Assembly (NCBI GenBank): GCA_963784175.1
Contig: CAWAQJ010000017.1
Coordinates: forward strand, 62,001 to 126,000
Length of the DNA: 64,000 nucleotides
From: JAIBJN01 sp963784175
GTDB lineage: Bacteria; Actinomycetota; Thermoleophilia; Gaiellales; Gaiellaceae
Direction: 5' to 3'
This document shows positions 50,529 through 59,422 of the stretch, one piece after another. The position numbers and the translations under genes are program-made. A model generated the notes under the pieces. That model saw only the letters and a list, made by a program, of their open reading frames with translations. It was not told the origin of the DNA and made no database searches. The stretch's first letter is position 1; the number at the start of each line of letters is the position of its first letter.

Positions 50529-51929
50529 ATGACGGTGGCGGCCCCCACCGGCATCCTTCCCGACCGCTACGACGCTCCACGCCTCGTGGGCAGCGGCGGC
50601 ATGGGCGAGATCTACGTCACCCACGACCACAAGCTCGAGCGCGTCGTCGCCGTCAAGCTGCTGGCGGAACGGCTGGCCGAGGACCCCGACCTCCGGGTCC
50701 GCTTCCGCCGCGAGGCGCTGACCGCCGCGCGACTCTCGGGCGAGCCGCACGTCGTCACGATCTTCGACGTCGGCGAGCACGAGGGCCGCCCCTTCATGGT
50801 CATGGAGCACCTTCCCGGCGGGACGCTGGCCGACCGCGCCGGGCACGGCGCCGTCGAGCCCGATCGGGCGCTCGCGTGGCTCGCGCAGGCGGCGGAGGCG
50901 CTCGACGCGGCCCACAGCCACGGGATCGTCCACCGTGACGTGAAGCCCGCGAACCTCCTCTTCGACAGCGCCGACAGGCTGCAGGTCGTCGACTTCGGGA
51001 TCGCGCGGGTCATGGACGAGACGGCCGGAATGACGGCGCCCGGAACGGTGCTCGGGACGGCCGGCTATCTGGCGCCCGAGCAGGCGCAGGGCCACGAGAC
51101 GACCGCCGCGAGCGACCGCTACGCGCTGGCCGTGGTCGCCTACGAGCTCCTCACCGGCAGGCGCCCCTTCGAGCGCGAATCGGCCACCGCCGAGGCCGCC
51201 GCCCACATCCACGAGATCGTTCCGCCCGCGTCGGAGCAGGCCGACCTGCCCGAGGCCGTGGACGCCGTCTTCGCCCGCGCGCTCGCCAAGAGCCCGGTGC
51301 ACCGGTTCCCGACCGCAACGGCGTTCGTCGGCGCCCTCGCCCAGGCCTTGCAGGGCCCTCCGCCGCCTCCTCCGGTCGCGGCAGCGCCCCGCCGGCCGAG
51401 CGCTGCACCACTCGCCGCGCTGGTCGCAGGAGTCATCCTCCTGACGATCGTCGGCCTGGGGGCGGCGCTCCTCCTCTTCCGGGACGACCCCCCACAGCCG
51501 GCCGCCCAGACGCCGACCCAACCGACAACGACGGCGCCACCCCCGACCACGACCGTGAGCCAGGCGACCGAGCCGGCCGCAACGACCACAACGCCCACGG
51601 GCCCGGCGAGCGCGGTCAGCGTCGAGCAGGCGGCCGAGCTGAACGACGAGGCCTTCGCGCTCATGGAGGAAGGCCGCTGGCAGGAGGCGCTTCCGCTCCT
51701 GGAACGCGCCGTCCCGGCCTTGCGCGGCACGTACTCCGACGGCTTCCGCTACGAGGCCTATGCCGAGTACAACCTCGGACGGACGCTCGTCGAGCTCGGC
51801 CGCTGCGACGACGCGGTGCCGCACCTGGAGCGCTCGCGCGACCTCCAGGGCAACCGTCGGGAGATCAAGGAAGCGCTGCGCGACTGTCGCCGCGGCGAGA
51901 AGCCCAAGCGCGACGACGGGGATGACTAG
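50529..51929 (+). CDS. Membrane Ser/Thr protein kinase with TPR-like ectodomain
   Basis: A 466-residue kinase. GSGGMGEIYVTHD (glycine loop), VAVKLLAE (Lys), HRDVKPANLLFD and DFGIARVMDE are all intact. After a proline-rich linker, a membrane helix (PLAALVAGVILLTIVGLGAA) and a Thr/Pro-rich stalk, the outer part has TPR-like helices (AFALMEEGRWQEALPLLERA and EYNLGRTLVELGRCDDAVPH). ATG at 50529 is used as it directly precedes the kinase. It diverges from the SpoIID gene, hinting at a wall-related signal. Confidence 0.9.
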   Translation: MTVAAPTGILPDRYDAPRLVGSGGMGEIYVTHDHKLERVVAVKLLAERLAEDPDLRVRFRREALTAARLSGEPHVVTIFDVGEHEGRPFMVMEHLPGGTLADRAGHGAVEPDRALAWLAQAAEALDAAHSHGIVHRDVKPANLLFDSADRLQVVDFGIARVMDETAGMTAPGTVLGTAGYLAPEQAQGHETTAASDRYALAVVAYELLTGRRPFERESATAEAAAHIHEIVPPASEQADLPEAVDAVFARALAKSPVHRFPTATAFVGALAQALQGPPPPPPVAAAPRRPSAAPLAALVAGVILLTIVGLGAALLLFRDDPPQPAAQTPTQPTTTAPPPTTTVSQATEPAATTTTPTGPASAVSVEQAAELNDEAFALMEEGRWQEALPLLERAVPALRGTYSDGFRYEAYAEYNLGRTLVELGRCDDAVPHLERSRDLQGNRREIKEALRDCRRGEKPKRDDGDD

Positions 51930-52916
51930 CTAGGCGAGGCGCTCGGCGTACTGCCGCCGGTAGTACTCGAGGTACTCGCCGGACTTGATCGGCTCCCACC
52001 AGGCGCGGTTCTCCCGGTACCACTCGACCGTCTCGGCGAGGCCGTCCTCGAAAGCGCGCTCGGGCTTCCAGCCGAGGCGCTCGAGCTTGGACGAGTCGAG
52101 CGAATAGCGGCGGTCGTGGCCGGGCCGGTCCGTGACGTGGCGGACGAGCGACGGATCGGCGCCGGTCAGCTCCAGGATGCGCTGGGTGATCTCGATGTTC
52201 TCGCGCTCGTTGCCGCCGCCGACGTTGTAGGCCTCGCCGGGCGCACCCTCGCGCAGGACGAAGTCGATCCCGGCGCAGTGGTCCTCGACGTGCAGCCAGT
52301 CCCGGATCTGCTTCCCGTCGCCGTAGACGGGGAGCGGCTCGCCGTCCAGCGCGTTGGTGACGAACAGCGGGACGAGCTTCTCCGGGTACTGGTTCGGGCC
52401 GTACGTGTTCGAGCCGCGCGTGATCGAGGCGTTGACTTCGAACGTGCGCACATACGCGGGAATGTGGAGATCGCCGGCGGCCTTGGCGACGCTGTACGGG
52501 CTCGACGGCTCCACGGGATCGGTCTCGGACGCCGAGCCGCCGTCGGCCAGGTCGCCGTAGACCTCGTCGGTCGAGACCTGGACGTAGCGCGCGCCCGTCC
52601 GGCGTACCTCCTCGAGCAGCACCTGCGTCCCGAAGAACTCGGTGCGGCCGAAGTCCGTGGCGCCCAGGATGGAACGGTCGACGTGTGTCTCCGCCGCGAA
52701 GTTGACGATCGCGTCGCAGCCTTCGGCGGCACGCGTGACGGCCTCCGGGTCGGCGATGTCGCCCACCTGCACGTCGCAGTCGAAGCCGTCGAGGTTCTCC
52801 TTGCGGCCGGAGTACGTCAGCTTGTCGAGCACGACGACCTCGTCCCCGTTGGAGACAAGACGCCTGACGAAGTGGCTGCCGATGAACCCGCAGCCGCCGG
52901 TGACGAGAACGCGCAC
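51930..52916 (-). CDS. rmlB: dTDP-glucose 4,6-dehydratase
   Basis: A 328-residue extended SDR for the second step of dTDP-L-rhamnose synthesis. NAD site VLVTGGCGFIGSHFVRRLVS, then NFAAETHVDRSI, the catalytic TDEVYGDL (Thr-Asp-Glu) and YSVAKAAGDL (Tyr-Lys, with AKA instead of the usual SKA), plus RGSNTYGPNQYPEKLVPLFV. GTG at 52916 begins the fold; the longer frame adds a non-conserved lead. Last gene of the minus-strand order rmlA-C-D-kinase-B. Confidence 0.94.
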   Translation of the reverse strand: MRVLVTGGCGFIGSHFVRRLVSNGDEVVVLDKLTYSGRKENLDGFDCDVQVGDIADPEAVTRAAEGCDAIVNFAAETHVDRSILGATDFGRTEFFGTQVLLEEVRRTGARYVQVSTDEVYGDLADGGSASETDPVEPSSPYSVAKAAGDLHIPAYVRTFEVNASITRGSNTYGPNQYPEKLVPLFVTNALDGEPLPVYGDGKQIRDWLHVEDHCAGIDFVLREGAPGEAYNVGGGNERENIEITQRILELTGADPSLVRHVTDRPGHDRRYSLDSSKLERLGWKPERAFEDGLAETVEWYRENRAWWEPIKSGEYLEYYRRQYAERLA

Positions 52917-52961
52917 GTCACTGATCGTAGTCGCGCGCGGGGCGAAGTCCACCGAACCCGA

Positions 52962-53852
52962 TTAGGCCGCGGCGAGCCAGCGGGCGCACGCGGCCATGTC
53001 GCGATCCTGCTCGGGCTTGCCGGACATGCCCCAGGCGAGCGCGTGCGCGATGCCCCAGCCGCGCATGCGGTCGCGGTCGAGGTCGAGCTCGGCGGCGAGC
53101 AGGTCGAGCCGGCGGCGCACCCTCATGCTCGCCAGGGGCGTATTCCGGAGCTCCCAGCGACGGTCGCGCAGGAACGAGGCCGTGTCGAACTCGCGCTCGC
53201 CGACGAGTGGCTTGGGGTCGATGGCCAGCCACGGTTCGCGCCGGGCGCGGAGGATGTTCCCTCCATGCAGATCCTGATGCAGGACGACAGACTCGCCCTG
53301 CGTCGGACCAGCCTCCCGCAGAAAGGCGATCGCCTCTTCGAGGAGCTCCTCCTCGTACGGGCGCCCGAGCCGCTCCCACGCCTCAGGTAGCTCCTGCACC
53401 CAGCCGGCCGCCGCGTCCGCAAGCAGCCGAAACGGATGGTTGGCGGGAGGCGCCTTCCACAGCCGCTGCAGCACGTCGGCCACGATGCGTGTGACGTCGT
53501 CGCCGTCCCGGGTTTCCCAGAGCTGCGTGCCCGGCTTGCACCGCTCGACGAGGAGCGCGCGGCGCTCGTCGTAGCGACCGAGCAGGCGAACCGCGCCCTC
53601 ACCGTCCCAGTGTGCGAGCGCGTCCGCCTCGTGCTCGCTCTCCTCCTCCGGGAAGTTGATCTTCAGCACGGCCGACGTGCTGTCGCTCAGCTCGACCGGC
53701 GCGACGTAGGAAACGTGCGCGAGGTGGAACGGCTCGCCGAGCTCGAGCGACCACTGATGCGCGCACTCGCCGACGATGTCGGGCAGGTGCTGGATCCAGA
53801 GAAAGCCGTCCGGCTCCTCGCGCCACCACTCGAGCCCAGGCGGGACGCTCAC
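52962..53852 (-). CDS. Aminoglycoside/hydroxyurea phosphotransferase-like kinase (APH(6)-like)
   Basis: A 296-residue small-molecule kinase of the APH fold. Catalytic loop VVLHQDLHGGNILRA and metal-binding LAIDPKPLVGERE match streptomycin 6-phosphotransferases and hydroxyurea phosphotransferases; SAVLKINFPEEE holds the ATP Lys. GTG at 53852 overlaps the rmlD stop by 4 bp (GTGA), so it is made with the rhamnose genes. The natural substrate may be a sugar or an amino-sugar rather than an antibiotic; this cannot be told. Confidence 0.83.
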   Translation of the reverse strand: MSVPPGLEWWREEPDGFLWIQHLPDIVGECAHQWSLELGEPFHLAHVSYVAPVELSDSTSAVLKINFPEEESEHEADALAHWDGEGAVRLLGRYDERRALLVERCKPGTQLWETRDGDDVTRIVADVLQRLWKAPPANHPFRLLADAAAGWVQELPEAWERLGRPYEEELLEEAIAFLREAGPTQGESVVLHQDLHGGNILRARREPWLAIDPKPLVGEREFDTASFLRDRRWELRNTPLASMRVRRRLDLLAAELDLDRDRMRGWGIAHALAWGMSGKPEQDRDMAACARWLAAA

Positions 53853-54667
53853 ACGCCGAGGCGCTCGAGGCATTCCCGCAGCCCCTCGCGCCAGTGCGGG
53901 AGCCGCGGCGCACCCTCGCGCTCGCTCCGCAGGACGGAGTAGGCGGGCCGCGGCGCCGGGCGGTCCAGCTCCTCCGTCGTGATGGGGACGACGCGGCAGT
54001 CGAGGCCGGCTTCCTCGAAGATCGCCTCGGCGAACTCGGCCCAGGTGGCCTCTCCCTCGGCGGCCACGTGCCAGATCCCGCCGGGAAGCTCCACGAGCTC
54101 ACGGGTCGCCGCAGCGAGATGGCCGACGAAGGTCGGGCACCCGCGCTGGTCGGCCACGACGGTCACCTCGTCGCGCTCCCGGCCGAGACGGAGCATCGTG
54201 CGGACGAAGTTGTGCCCCGTCCAGCCGAAGAGCCACGAGCTGCGGACGATCCATCCGTCCCGCACTTCCTGCTCGCCGAGCAGCTTCGAGCGCCCGTAGG
54301 CGGAGCGGGGACCGGGCTCGTCCGATTCGACGTACGGCTCCCGCTTGGAGCCGTCGAAGACGTAGTCCGACGAGAAGTACACGACCGGCGCCCCGAGGGC
54401 GACCACGTTGCGCGTCCCTTCGACGTTGGCGCGCAACGCGCCCTCCTCGTCGGACTCGGCTCGATCGACGTCGGTCCAGGCGCCGGCGTGCAGGACGAGC
54501 TCGGGGGCGGGGTCGACGGCGATCGGCTGCGTCACATCGAGCTCGGCGCGAGAGCGCGCGAGGGCGTCCGGAAACACCTCCCGCAGCGCGGCGCCCAGCT
54601 GGCCGCCGGCGCCCGTGATCAGGACGCGCTGTCGCGCTCCGAGAGGATCGGGCTGTCCGTGCTCCAC
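53849..54667 (-). CDS. rmlD: dTDP-4-dehydrorhamnose reductase
   Basis: About 272 residues. NADPH site RVLITGAGGQLGAAL, then DVTQPIAV, WTDVDRAESDEEGALRANVE, YFSSDYVFDGSKREPYVESD and SAYGRSKLLGEQEV with the Tyr-Lys pair: all RmlD hallmarks. It makes dTDP-L-rhamnose. The start is unclear: GTG at 54667 keeps the first strand but overlaps rmlC by 49 bp; an ATG at 54694 overlaps more; a CTG at 54622 shares CTGA with the rmlC stop but trims the first strand. Confidence 0.92.
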   Translation of the reverse strand: MEHGQPDPLGARQRVLITGAGGQLGAALREVFPDALARSRAELDVTQPIAVDPAPELVLHAGAWTDVDRAESDEEGALRANVEGTRNVVALGAPVVYFSSDYVFDGSKREPYVESDEPGPRSAYGRSKLLGEQEVRDGWIVRSSWLFGWTGHNFVRTMLRLGRERDEVTVVADQRGCPTFVGHLAAATRELVELPGGIWHVAAEGEATWAEFAEAIFEEAGLDCRVVPITTEELDRPAPRPAYSVLRSEREGAPRLPHWREGLRECLERLGV

Positions 54668-55080
54668 AGGTGCTTGACGCGCGGGTCGTCCCACGGGATC
54701 CCGTACTCGTCCGGGTCGGCGGGCTCGTACTCGCGCGTGACGTGGTAGCAGAAGAGGAGATCCGTCAGCGCCTCGAAGCCGTGCGCATGACGGCCCGGGA
54801 CGTAGACCGCGACCGGGTTGTCGTCGCCGATGTCCATGGTGAACGTCTCGTCGGTTTCGCGATCGAGAATCACGACGCGAGCCGTTCCCGTGAGGCAGAC
54901 GAAGAGGTCGTCCTGGCCGCGCTCGTGGTAGTGGAGGCCCCTGATCACGCCCTGGCGCGAGAAGGAGACGTTGGTCTGCACGGTTCGGTGCGGCAGGAGG
55001 CTCTCGCGCCTCACCTCGGTGAACCAGCCGCGCTCGTCGCGGAAGTAGCGCAGCGGCAGGATCTGGATCCCTGGGATCAC
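54619..55080 (-). CDS. rmlC: dTDP-4-dehydrorhamnose 3,5-epimerase-like protein
   Basis: A 153-residue cupin: YFRDERGWFTEVRRESLLPH, QTNVSFSRQGVIRGLHYHER with the catalytic-site His, VCLTGTARVVILD, and YVPGRHAHGFEALTDLLFCY. It matches RmlC except for some substrate-site changes common in distant members. GTG at 55080 overlaps the rmlA stop by 4 bp; the frame further upstream is only a shadow of rmlA. Confidence 0.9.
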   Translation of the reverse strand: MIPGIQILPLRYFRDERGWFTEVRRESLLPHRTVQTNVSFSRQGVIRGLHYHERGQDDLFVCLTGTARVVILDRETDETFTMDIGDDNPVAVYVPGRHAHGFEALTDLLFCYHVTREYEPADPDEYGIPWDDPRVKHLWSTDSPILSERDSAS

Positions 55081-55877
55081 GCCGGCTTGTTCGCGCCCGT
55101 GTCGTCGATGAGGTTCCCGATCTGACCGAGCGCCTCGTGCGTCCCGGCGTCGTGCCACCAGCCGCTCACGCGCGCCGAGCGAAGCCGGCCCTGCTCGGCG
55201 TACGAGCGGTTCACGTCGGTGATCTCGAGCTCGCCGCGCGAGGAGGGCGCGAGCCCGCGGATGATCTCGAAGACGTCTTGCGGGTAGCAGTAGAGCCCGA
55301 CCACCGCGTCGCTCGAAGGCGGCGAGTCGTAGCGCGTGTCGACGACGCCCGCCTTCTCGACGACGTCGGTGACGCCGCCGTCCTCGCCGTAGACGACCAC
55401 CCCGAAGCGCTCCGGGTCGGGCACGTCCTTGACGAAGATCAACGCGCCGTCCGGATCCGATGCCCACGAGCCCACGGCGCCGGACTCGGCATGCTCGAAG
55501 ATGTTGTCGCCGAGGCAGACCACGAGGCTCTCGCCCGCCGCGAACGACTCCGCCATCCCGACGACCTGCGCGATCCCGCCGGGCTCGGTCTGCACCTTGT
55601 AGGTGAGATCGAGGTCGAAGAGGAGGCCGTCGCCGTCGCGCTCACGCACGCGGCCGTCGCCGAGCAGGTCGATGAAGTCGCCCGCGTGCGCCTGCCCGGT
55701 CACGAGCAGGACGTCGCGGATCCCCAGCAGCTGCATCAGCTGCAGCGGGTAGTAGACCATCGGCCACCGCCCCACTGGAAGCAGGTGCTTGTTGGTGATG
55801 CGGGTCAGCTCCTGGAGGCGGGTCGCCTCCCCACCGGCGCAGATCAGACCGCGCGCCCGAATCGCTCCGCCCTCCAT
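55077..55877 (-). CDS. rmlA: Glucose-1-phosphate thymidylyltransferase
   Basis: A 266-residue nucleotidyltransferase. ICAGGEATRLQELTRITNKH replaces the usual GGxGTRLxPLT loop by GGEATRL, a variant seen in some actinobacterial and archaeal-type members; LLPVGRWPMVYYPLQ, VCLGDNIFEH and VEKAG...SGWWHDAGTHEAL complete the site. It joins dTTP and glucose-1-phosphate to start dTDP-rhamnose synthesis. First gene of the rml operon. Confidence 0.92.
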   Translation of the reverse strand: MEGGAIRARGLICAGGEATRLQELTRITNKHLLPVGRWPMVYYPLQLMQLLGIRDVLLVTGQAHAGDFIDLLGDGRVRERDGDGLLFDLDLTYKVQTEPGGIAQVVGMAESFAAGESLVVCLGDNIFEHAESGAVGSWASDPDGALIFVKDVPDPERFGVVVYGEDGGVTDVVEKAGVVDTRYDSPPSSDAVVGLYCYPQDVFEIIRGLAPSSRGELEITDVNRSYAEQGRLRSARVSGWWHDAGTHEALGQIGNLIDDTGANKPA

Positions 55878-55889
55878 GCCGGCCTGATG

Positions 55890-56381
55890 CTACTCGGCCA
55901 GAGCGGCGCGGAAGGCTTCCTCGGCCTCGTCGCCGTAGACGGCGAAGACGACGCGCTCGAGCGACCCCGGCTCGTGGGCGCGGGCCACGTCGACCATGAT
56001 CGAGGCGCACTCCTCGAGCGGGAAGCCCCCGACGCCCGTTCCGAAAGCCGGGAGAGCGAGCGAGCGGGCGCCGAGCTCCTCGGCCACCTCCAGCGTCCGC
56101 CTGGTCGTCTTGCGAACGAGGTCGGCGTCGGTCTGCAGATCCTGCCCCATGACGGCGCCGTGGATGACGTGCTGGGCCGGCAGGCTCCCGCCGCCGGTGG
56201 CGACCGCGTCGCCGATCTCGATCGGGCCTTTCGCCACCGCCTCGCGCTCGATCTCGTCGCCTCCGGCACCCTTGATCGCGCCGGCCACGCCTGCGCCCAT
56301 CCAGAGATGGTTGTTGGCGGCGTTGGCGATCGCGTCGACCTCCAGCTGCGCGATGTTGCCCTCGATGACCTCCAGCTCCAT
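55890..56381 (-). CDS. Macro-domain protein (ADP-ribose binding, AF1521/YmdB-like)
   Basis: A 163-residue single macro domain: MELEVIEGNIAQLEVDAIAN, AANNHLWMGAGVAGAIKGAG, the ribose loop ATGGGSLPAQHVIHGAVM and ALPAFGTGVGGFPLEECASI. Such proteins remove ADP-ribose or deacetylate O-acetyl-ADP-ribose. ATG at 56381 fits the family start. It lies 12 bp upstream of rmlA on the same strand, perhaps only by chance. Confidence 0.92.
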   Translation of the reverse strand: MELEVIEGNIAQLEVDAIANAANNHLWMGAGVAGAIKGAGGDEIEREAVAKGPIEIGDAVATGGGSLPAQHVIHGAVMGQDLQTDADLVRKTTRRTLEVAEELGARSLALPAFGTGVGGFPLEECASIMVDVARAHEPGSLERVVFAVYGDEAEEAFRAALAE

Positions 56382-56429
56382 GGCGCGACAGACTACGGGA
56401 ACCCGCCACACGTACGCGGTGTATCGAAG

Positions 56430-57059
56430 ATGGAAATGCAACGAGCAGCGATCATCGGCTTGATCGCCGTGATGGCGTTGTTCGGATGCACCTCGGGTGA
56501 GGAGACCGACGGCTCCGAGGGGCCTACCGCGAGGGCTTCGACCGCAACAAGCACCGAAACCGGCGCAGGGGAGCTCGTGGCGCGCGCCCTCCCCGAGCCC
56601 GTGCGCGAGCGTTGTTCCACTCGCTCCGAGGCCGAGTTCGGCGGAGCCTTCTTCGACCCGGGGAACCTCGTAGCTGGGCCGTTCGTCCTCGTCGGCGGAG
56701 CTCGGCTGACGACTGCGGAGGTGCTCGCCTCCTTCGACGGCCAGAAGTTCCCGGTCCTAGTGAGAGGCGGCCACCGGGTGACCGTTCGCGTGCCCGACAC
56801 CGTGAGTGGATACGTGTCCCTCGGGTATGGACCGCTCCCGCAAGGGCGGGTCGACTACGCCGACGGCCACCCCGCGGTCACGTTCACCGCCTGCCGCCCC
56901 GGCGGCCCTTCCAGCAGCACCGCCGGCCCCGAGGGGCCCGTCACGTTCTGGTCGGGCTTCGTGTTCGCCACCAAGCCCTCGTGCGCGCCGCTCGATGTCT
57001 TCGTGGACGGCGAGACGGCCCCTCGCCGGCTCGAGATCCCGCTCGGCGCGGCCTGCTAG
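56430..57059 (+). CDS. Hypothetical lipoprotein, 209 aa
   Basis: A signal peptide (AAIIGLIAVMALFG) ends in the lipobox ALFGC. A Thr/Ser/Glu-rich linker follows, then a compact outer domain with three or four Cys (RERCSTRSEAEFGGAFFDPG, VTFTACRPGGPSSS, KPSCAPLDVFVDGE) likely in disulfides. Function unknown. It converges on the MMPL gene with a 4-bp overlap. Confidence 0.78.
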   Translation: MEMQRAAIIGLIAVMALFGCTSGEETDGSEGPTARASTATSTETGAGELVARALPEPVRERCSTRSEAEFGGAFFDPGNLVAGPFVLVGGARLTTAEVLASFDGQKFPVLVRGGHRVTVRVPDTVSGYVSLGYGPLPQGRVDYADGHPAVTFTACRPGGPSSSTAGPEGPVTFWSGFVFATKPSCAPLDVFVDGETAPRRLEIPLGAAC

Positions 57060-59269
57060 CGGCCGGTCGCGCTCGGCGCAGGCGGGCCCGGTGACTTCGG
57101 CTGGAGAGGTGAAGGCTTGACGAAGAACACCTTCGCCACGCCCGCCGGCAGCCACCAGTTCCAGCGGCCGAAGAGCGCCATGGCGCTCGGCACGAGCAGC
57201 GCGCGCACGATCGTCACGTCGATGAGGATCGCGGTCGCGAGCCCGAACCCGAACTGCTGGAGCCCGACGATCGAGCCCGCCACGAAGCCCATGAACGCAG
57301 CGAACATGATCAGGCCGGCGGCCGTGACGATGCGGCCGGTCTTCGCCAGCCCGAGCGACACCGCGCGCACGTTGTCCTGCGTCTCGTCCCACTCCTCCCG
57401 CATGCGGCTGACGAGGAAGACCTCGTAGTCCATCGAGAGACCAAAGACCATGGCGAAGACGAAGACCGGGATCCAGCCTTCGATCTGGTCGAACGAGATG
57501 AGCCCGAACCAGTCGGCCGCACCCCACTTGAAGAAGATGACGAGCAGGCCGTAGGCAGCCCCGATGGAGAGCAGGTTGAGGATGATCGCCTTCAGCGGGA
57601 TCAGCAGCGACCTGAACGCCCGCAGGAGCAGGATGTAGGTCAGGAGCAGGACGCCGAGGACCAGCCACGGGAAGGCGCCGTAGGTGAGGTCGAGGAAGTC
57701 GACGCCGCTCGGCGGGCCTCCTCCGGCGAAGACGTCGACGTTGGCGGGAAAGCCGGCCGCCGGGACGATGTCGTCGCGGAGCCTGTCGACGAAGTCGAGC
57801 GCGGCCGGGACCCCGTACTCGCTGCGGCCGGTCACCTCGATGTGGAGGTACTGCCCCGTCGAGTCGACGTTCTGCGGGCTCGCAGGGTCGAAGGACACGC
57901 GGGCGACCTCCGGATCGGCCGAGAGCCCTTCCTCGAGCCGGGCCAGCGCCGCCTGGACGTCCTCGTCCTCGAAGCCGCGCGGGCGGGCCGTGTCGATGAC
58001 GATCGCCGTCGGCGCGAGCGCTCCGGCACCGAGCTCCTCGGTGACGATGTTCAGTCCGCGGATCCCCTCGAGGTCCTGCGGGATACCTTCGTTCGAGCCC
58101 GGTCCGACCTGGAGCGTGAAGACCGGCAGGGCGAGGAGCACGAGGAAGGTCGTCGTCGTAGCGGCGACGATCGCGGGGCGCTTCATGATCGTCCGCGAGA
58201 GACGCGCCCACATGTTCGACTCGGGGTCGTCGCGGCGCTCGACGATGCGCCTGGGGACGAGCCGCACGCGGTCGAGCCTCGCCGCCAGGAAGTAGAGGAG
58301 CACCGGCAGGAGCGTCAGGGCGCAGACGACCGAGACGAGCGGGATGACGAGGCCGCCGATGCCGAAGCCGCGCATGAAGGGCAGCGGCATGAAGAGCATC
58401 AGCGCCAGGCCGATCCCGACCGCGGATCCCGAAAAGACCACGGCGCGCCCGGCCGTCTCCATCGTTCGCACGATCGCGTCCTCTTTGGAGCCGCCCTTCT
58501 GGAGCTCCTCGCGGTAGCGGTAGACGACGAGGAGCGAGTAGTCGATCGCGATCCCGAAGCCGATGAGCATGACGAGGTTCTGGAGGTAGGTCGTCAGCTC
58601 CATGAAGTTGGCGACGATCCAGATGATCCCCAGCGTGGTCGGGATGGCCGCGCCCGCGAAGATGAACGGCAGCAGGAACGCGAGCGTCCCGAAGACGAAG
58701 ACGAGGATGAGGAGCGCGATCGGGATCGCGATGAGCACCTCGCCGACGAAGAGGTCTTCCGCGAAGACCGGGTCGAGGTCGTGCTCGATCGCCGCCTGGC
58801 CGGAGACGTAGACCTCTGCGCCCGGGATCTCGCCGACGGCCCCGCGCATGTCGTCGGTGTGGCCCTTCGCGTCCGCCGGCTCGAGGTTGGAGACCAGCAG
58901 AGCCGTGACGACGGAGTCCGAGACGGGCTGCACCGCGGCGACCTCGGACGTCGGCAGCTCGGCGGAGGCCCTGGCGGCCGCCTCCTGCACGGGCCCGAGG
59001 AGCTGCTCGGCGGAGCCGGGCTCGCCACGCGCGACGATCGTGAACGAGCCCGTCGTCTTCTGGCCGAACTCCTCCTCGAGGATCACCTCGGCGCGGTGCG
59101 TGTCCGTCCCCGGCAGCGAGAAGCGGTTCGTCAGCAGGTCGGCGAGACCCGCCATGGCGACCAACGAGACGAGGAAGACGACCGCCCAGACCGCGGCCAC
59201 GGCCCACCGGTACCGGATCATCGCGCGCGTCCAACGCTCCACGGCGCCGAGGCTAGCCGACCCGGGCAA
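57056..59269 (-). CDS. MMPL-family (RND-type) transporter
   Basis: A 737-residue membrane protein with two repeats of about six helices and two large outer domains. Marks: GFGIAIDYSLLVVYRYREEL and VFGLSMDYEVFLVSRMREEW carry the Asp-Tyr pairs that relay protons in MmpL proteins, and FLVSRMREEWDE is typical. MmpL proteins export lipids, siderophores or wall components in Actinomycetota; the substrate here is unknown. Ends with a Pro/Ser-rich tail. Confidence 0.92.
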   Translation of the reverse strand: MPGSASLGAVERWTRAMIRYRWAVAAVWAVVFLVSLVAMAGLADLLTNRFSLPGTDTHRAEVILEEEFGQKTTGSFTIVARGEPGSAEQLLGPVQEAAARASAELPTSEVAAVQPVSDSVVTALLVSNLEPADAKGHTDDMRGAVGEIPGAEVYVSGQAAIEHDLDPVFAEDLFVGEVLIAIPIALLILVFVFGTLAFLLPFIFAGAAIPTTLGIIWIVANFMELTTYLQNLVMLIGFGIAIDYSLLVVYRYREELQKGGSKEDAIVRTMETAGRAVVFSGSAVGIGLALMLFMPLPFMRGFGIGGLVIPLVSVVCALTLLPVLLYFLAARLDRVRLVPRRIVERRDDPESNMWARLSRTIMKRPAIVAATTTTFLVLLALPVFTLQVGPGSNEGIPQDLEGIRGLNIVTEELGAGALAPTAIVIDTARPRGFEDEDVQAALARLEEGLSADPEVARVSFDPASPQNVDSTGQYLHIEVTGRSEYGVPAALDFVDRLRDDIVPAAGFPANVDVFAGGGPPSGVDFLDLTYGAFPWLVLGVLLLTYILLLRAFRSLLIPLKAIILNLLSIGAAYGLLVIFFKWGAADWFGLISFDQIEGWIPVFVFAMVFGLSMDYEVFLVSRMREEWDETQDNVRAVSLGLAKTGRIVTAAGLIMFAAFMGFVAGSIVGLQQFGFGLATAILIDVTIVRALLVPSAMALFGRWNWWLPAGVAKVFFVKPSPLQPKSPGPPAPSATGR

Positions 59270-59278
59270 CCGCCCGGA

Positions 59279-59407
59279 TCAGGTGCGGCGCAGCGAGCGC
59301 CGGGCCGCCTTGCGCGCCCGGACGCCGGGAGCAAGCCGCACGGCAGCGACCCAGACGTAGCCGGCAAGCGCGACTCCGGCTCCGGCGACTTTGAGCATGC
59401 GCGGCAT
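59279..59407 (-). CDS. Possible 42-aa membrane protein upstream of MMPL gene
   Basis: MPRMLKVAGAGVALAGYVWV then AAVRLAPGVRARKAARRSLR: one membrane helix and a basic tail. It ends 9 bp before the MMPL start, so it could be co-transcribed. Only 15 bp separate it from the divergent hsp20 start, leaving little room for two promoters. No ribosome site seen. Confidence 0.45.
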   Translation of the reverse strand: MPRMLKVAGAGVALAGYVWVAAVRLAPGVRARKAARRSLRRT

Positions 59408-59422
59408 GGCTACGATTGTCGC

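Noticed and set aside
51520..51610. Short repeats in the third kinase gene resembling a CRISPR or tandem repeat
   Set aside because: They encode a Thr/Pro-rich stalk; there is no regular spacer pattern. No CRISPR array is visible anywhere in the window.
52962..53852. Acquired antibiotic-resistance gene
   Set aside because: Codon use equals its neighbours and the gene is coupled to rmlD with no mobile element nearby; resistance cannot be claimed from fold similarity.
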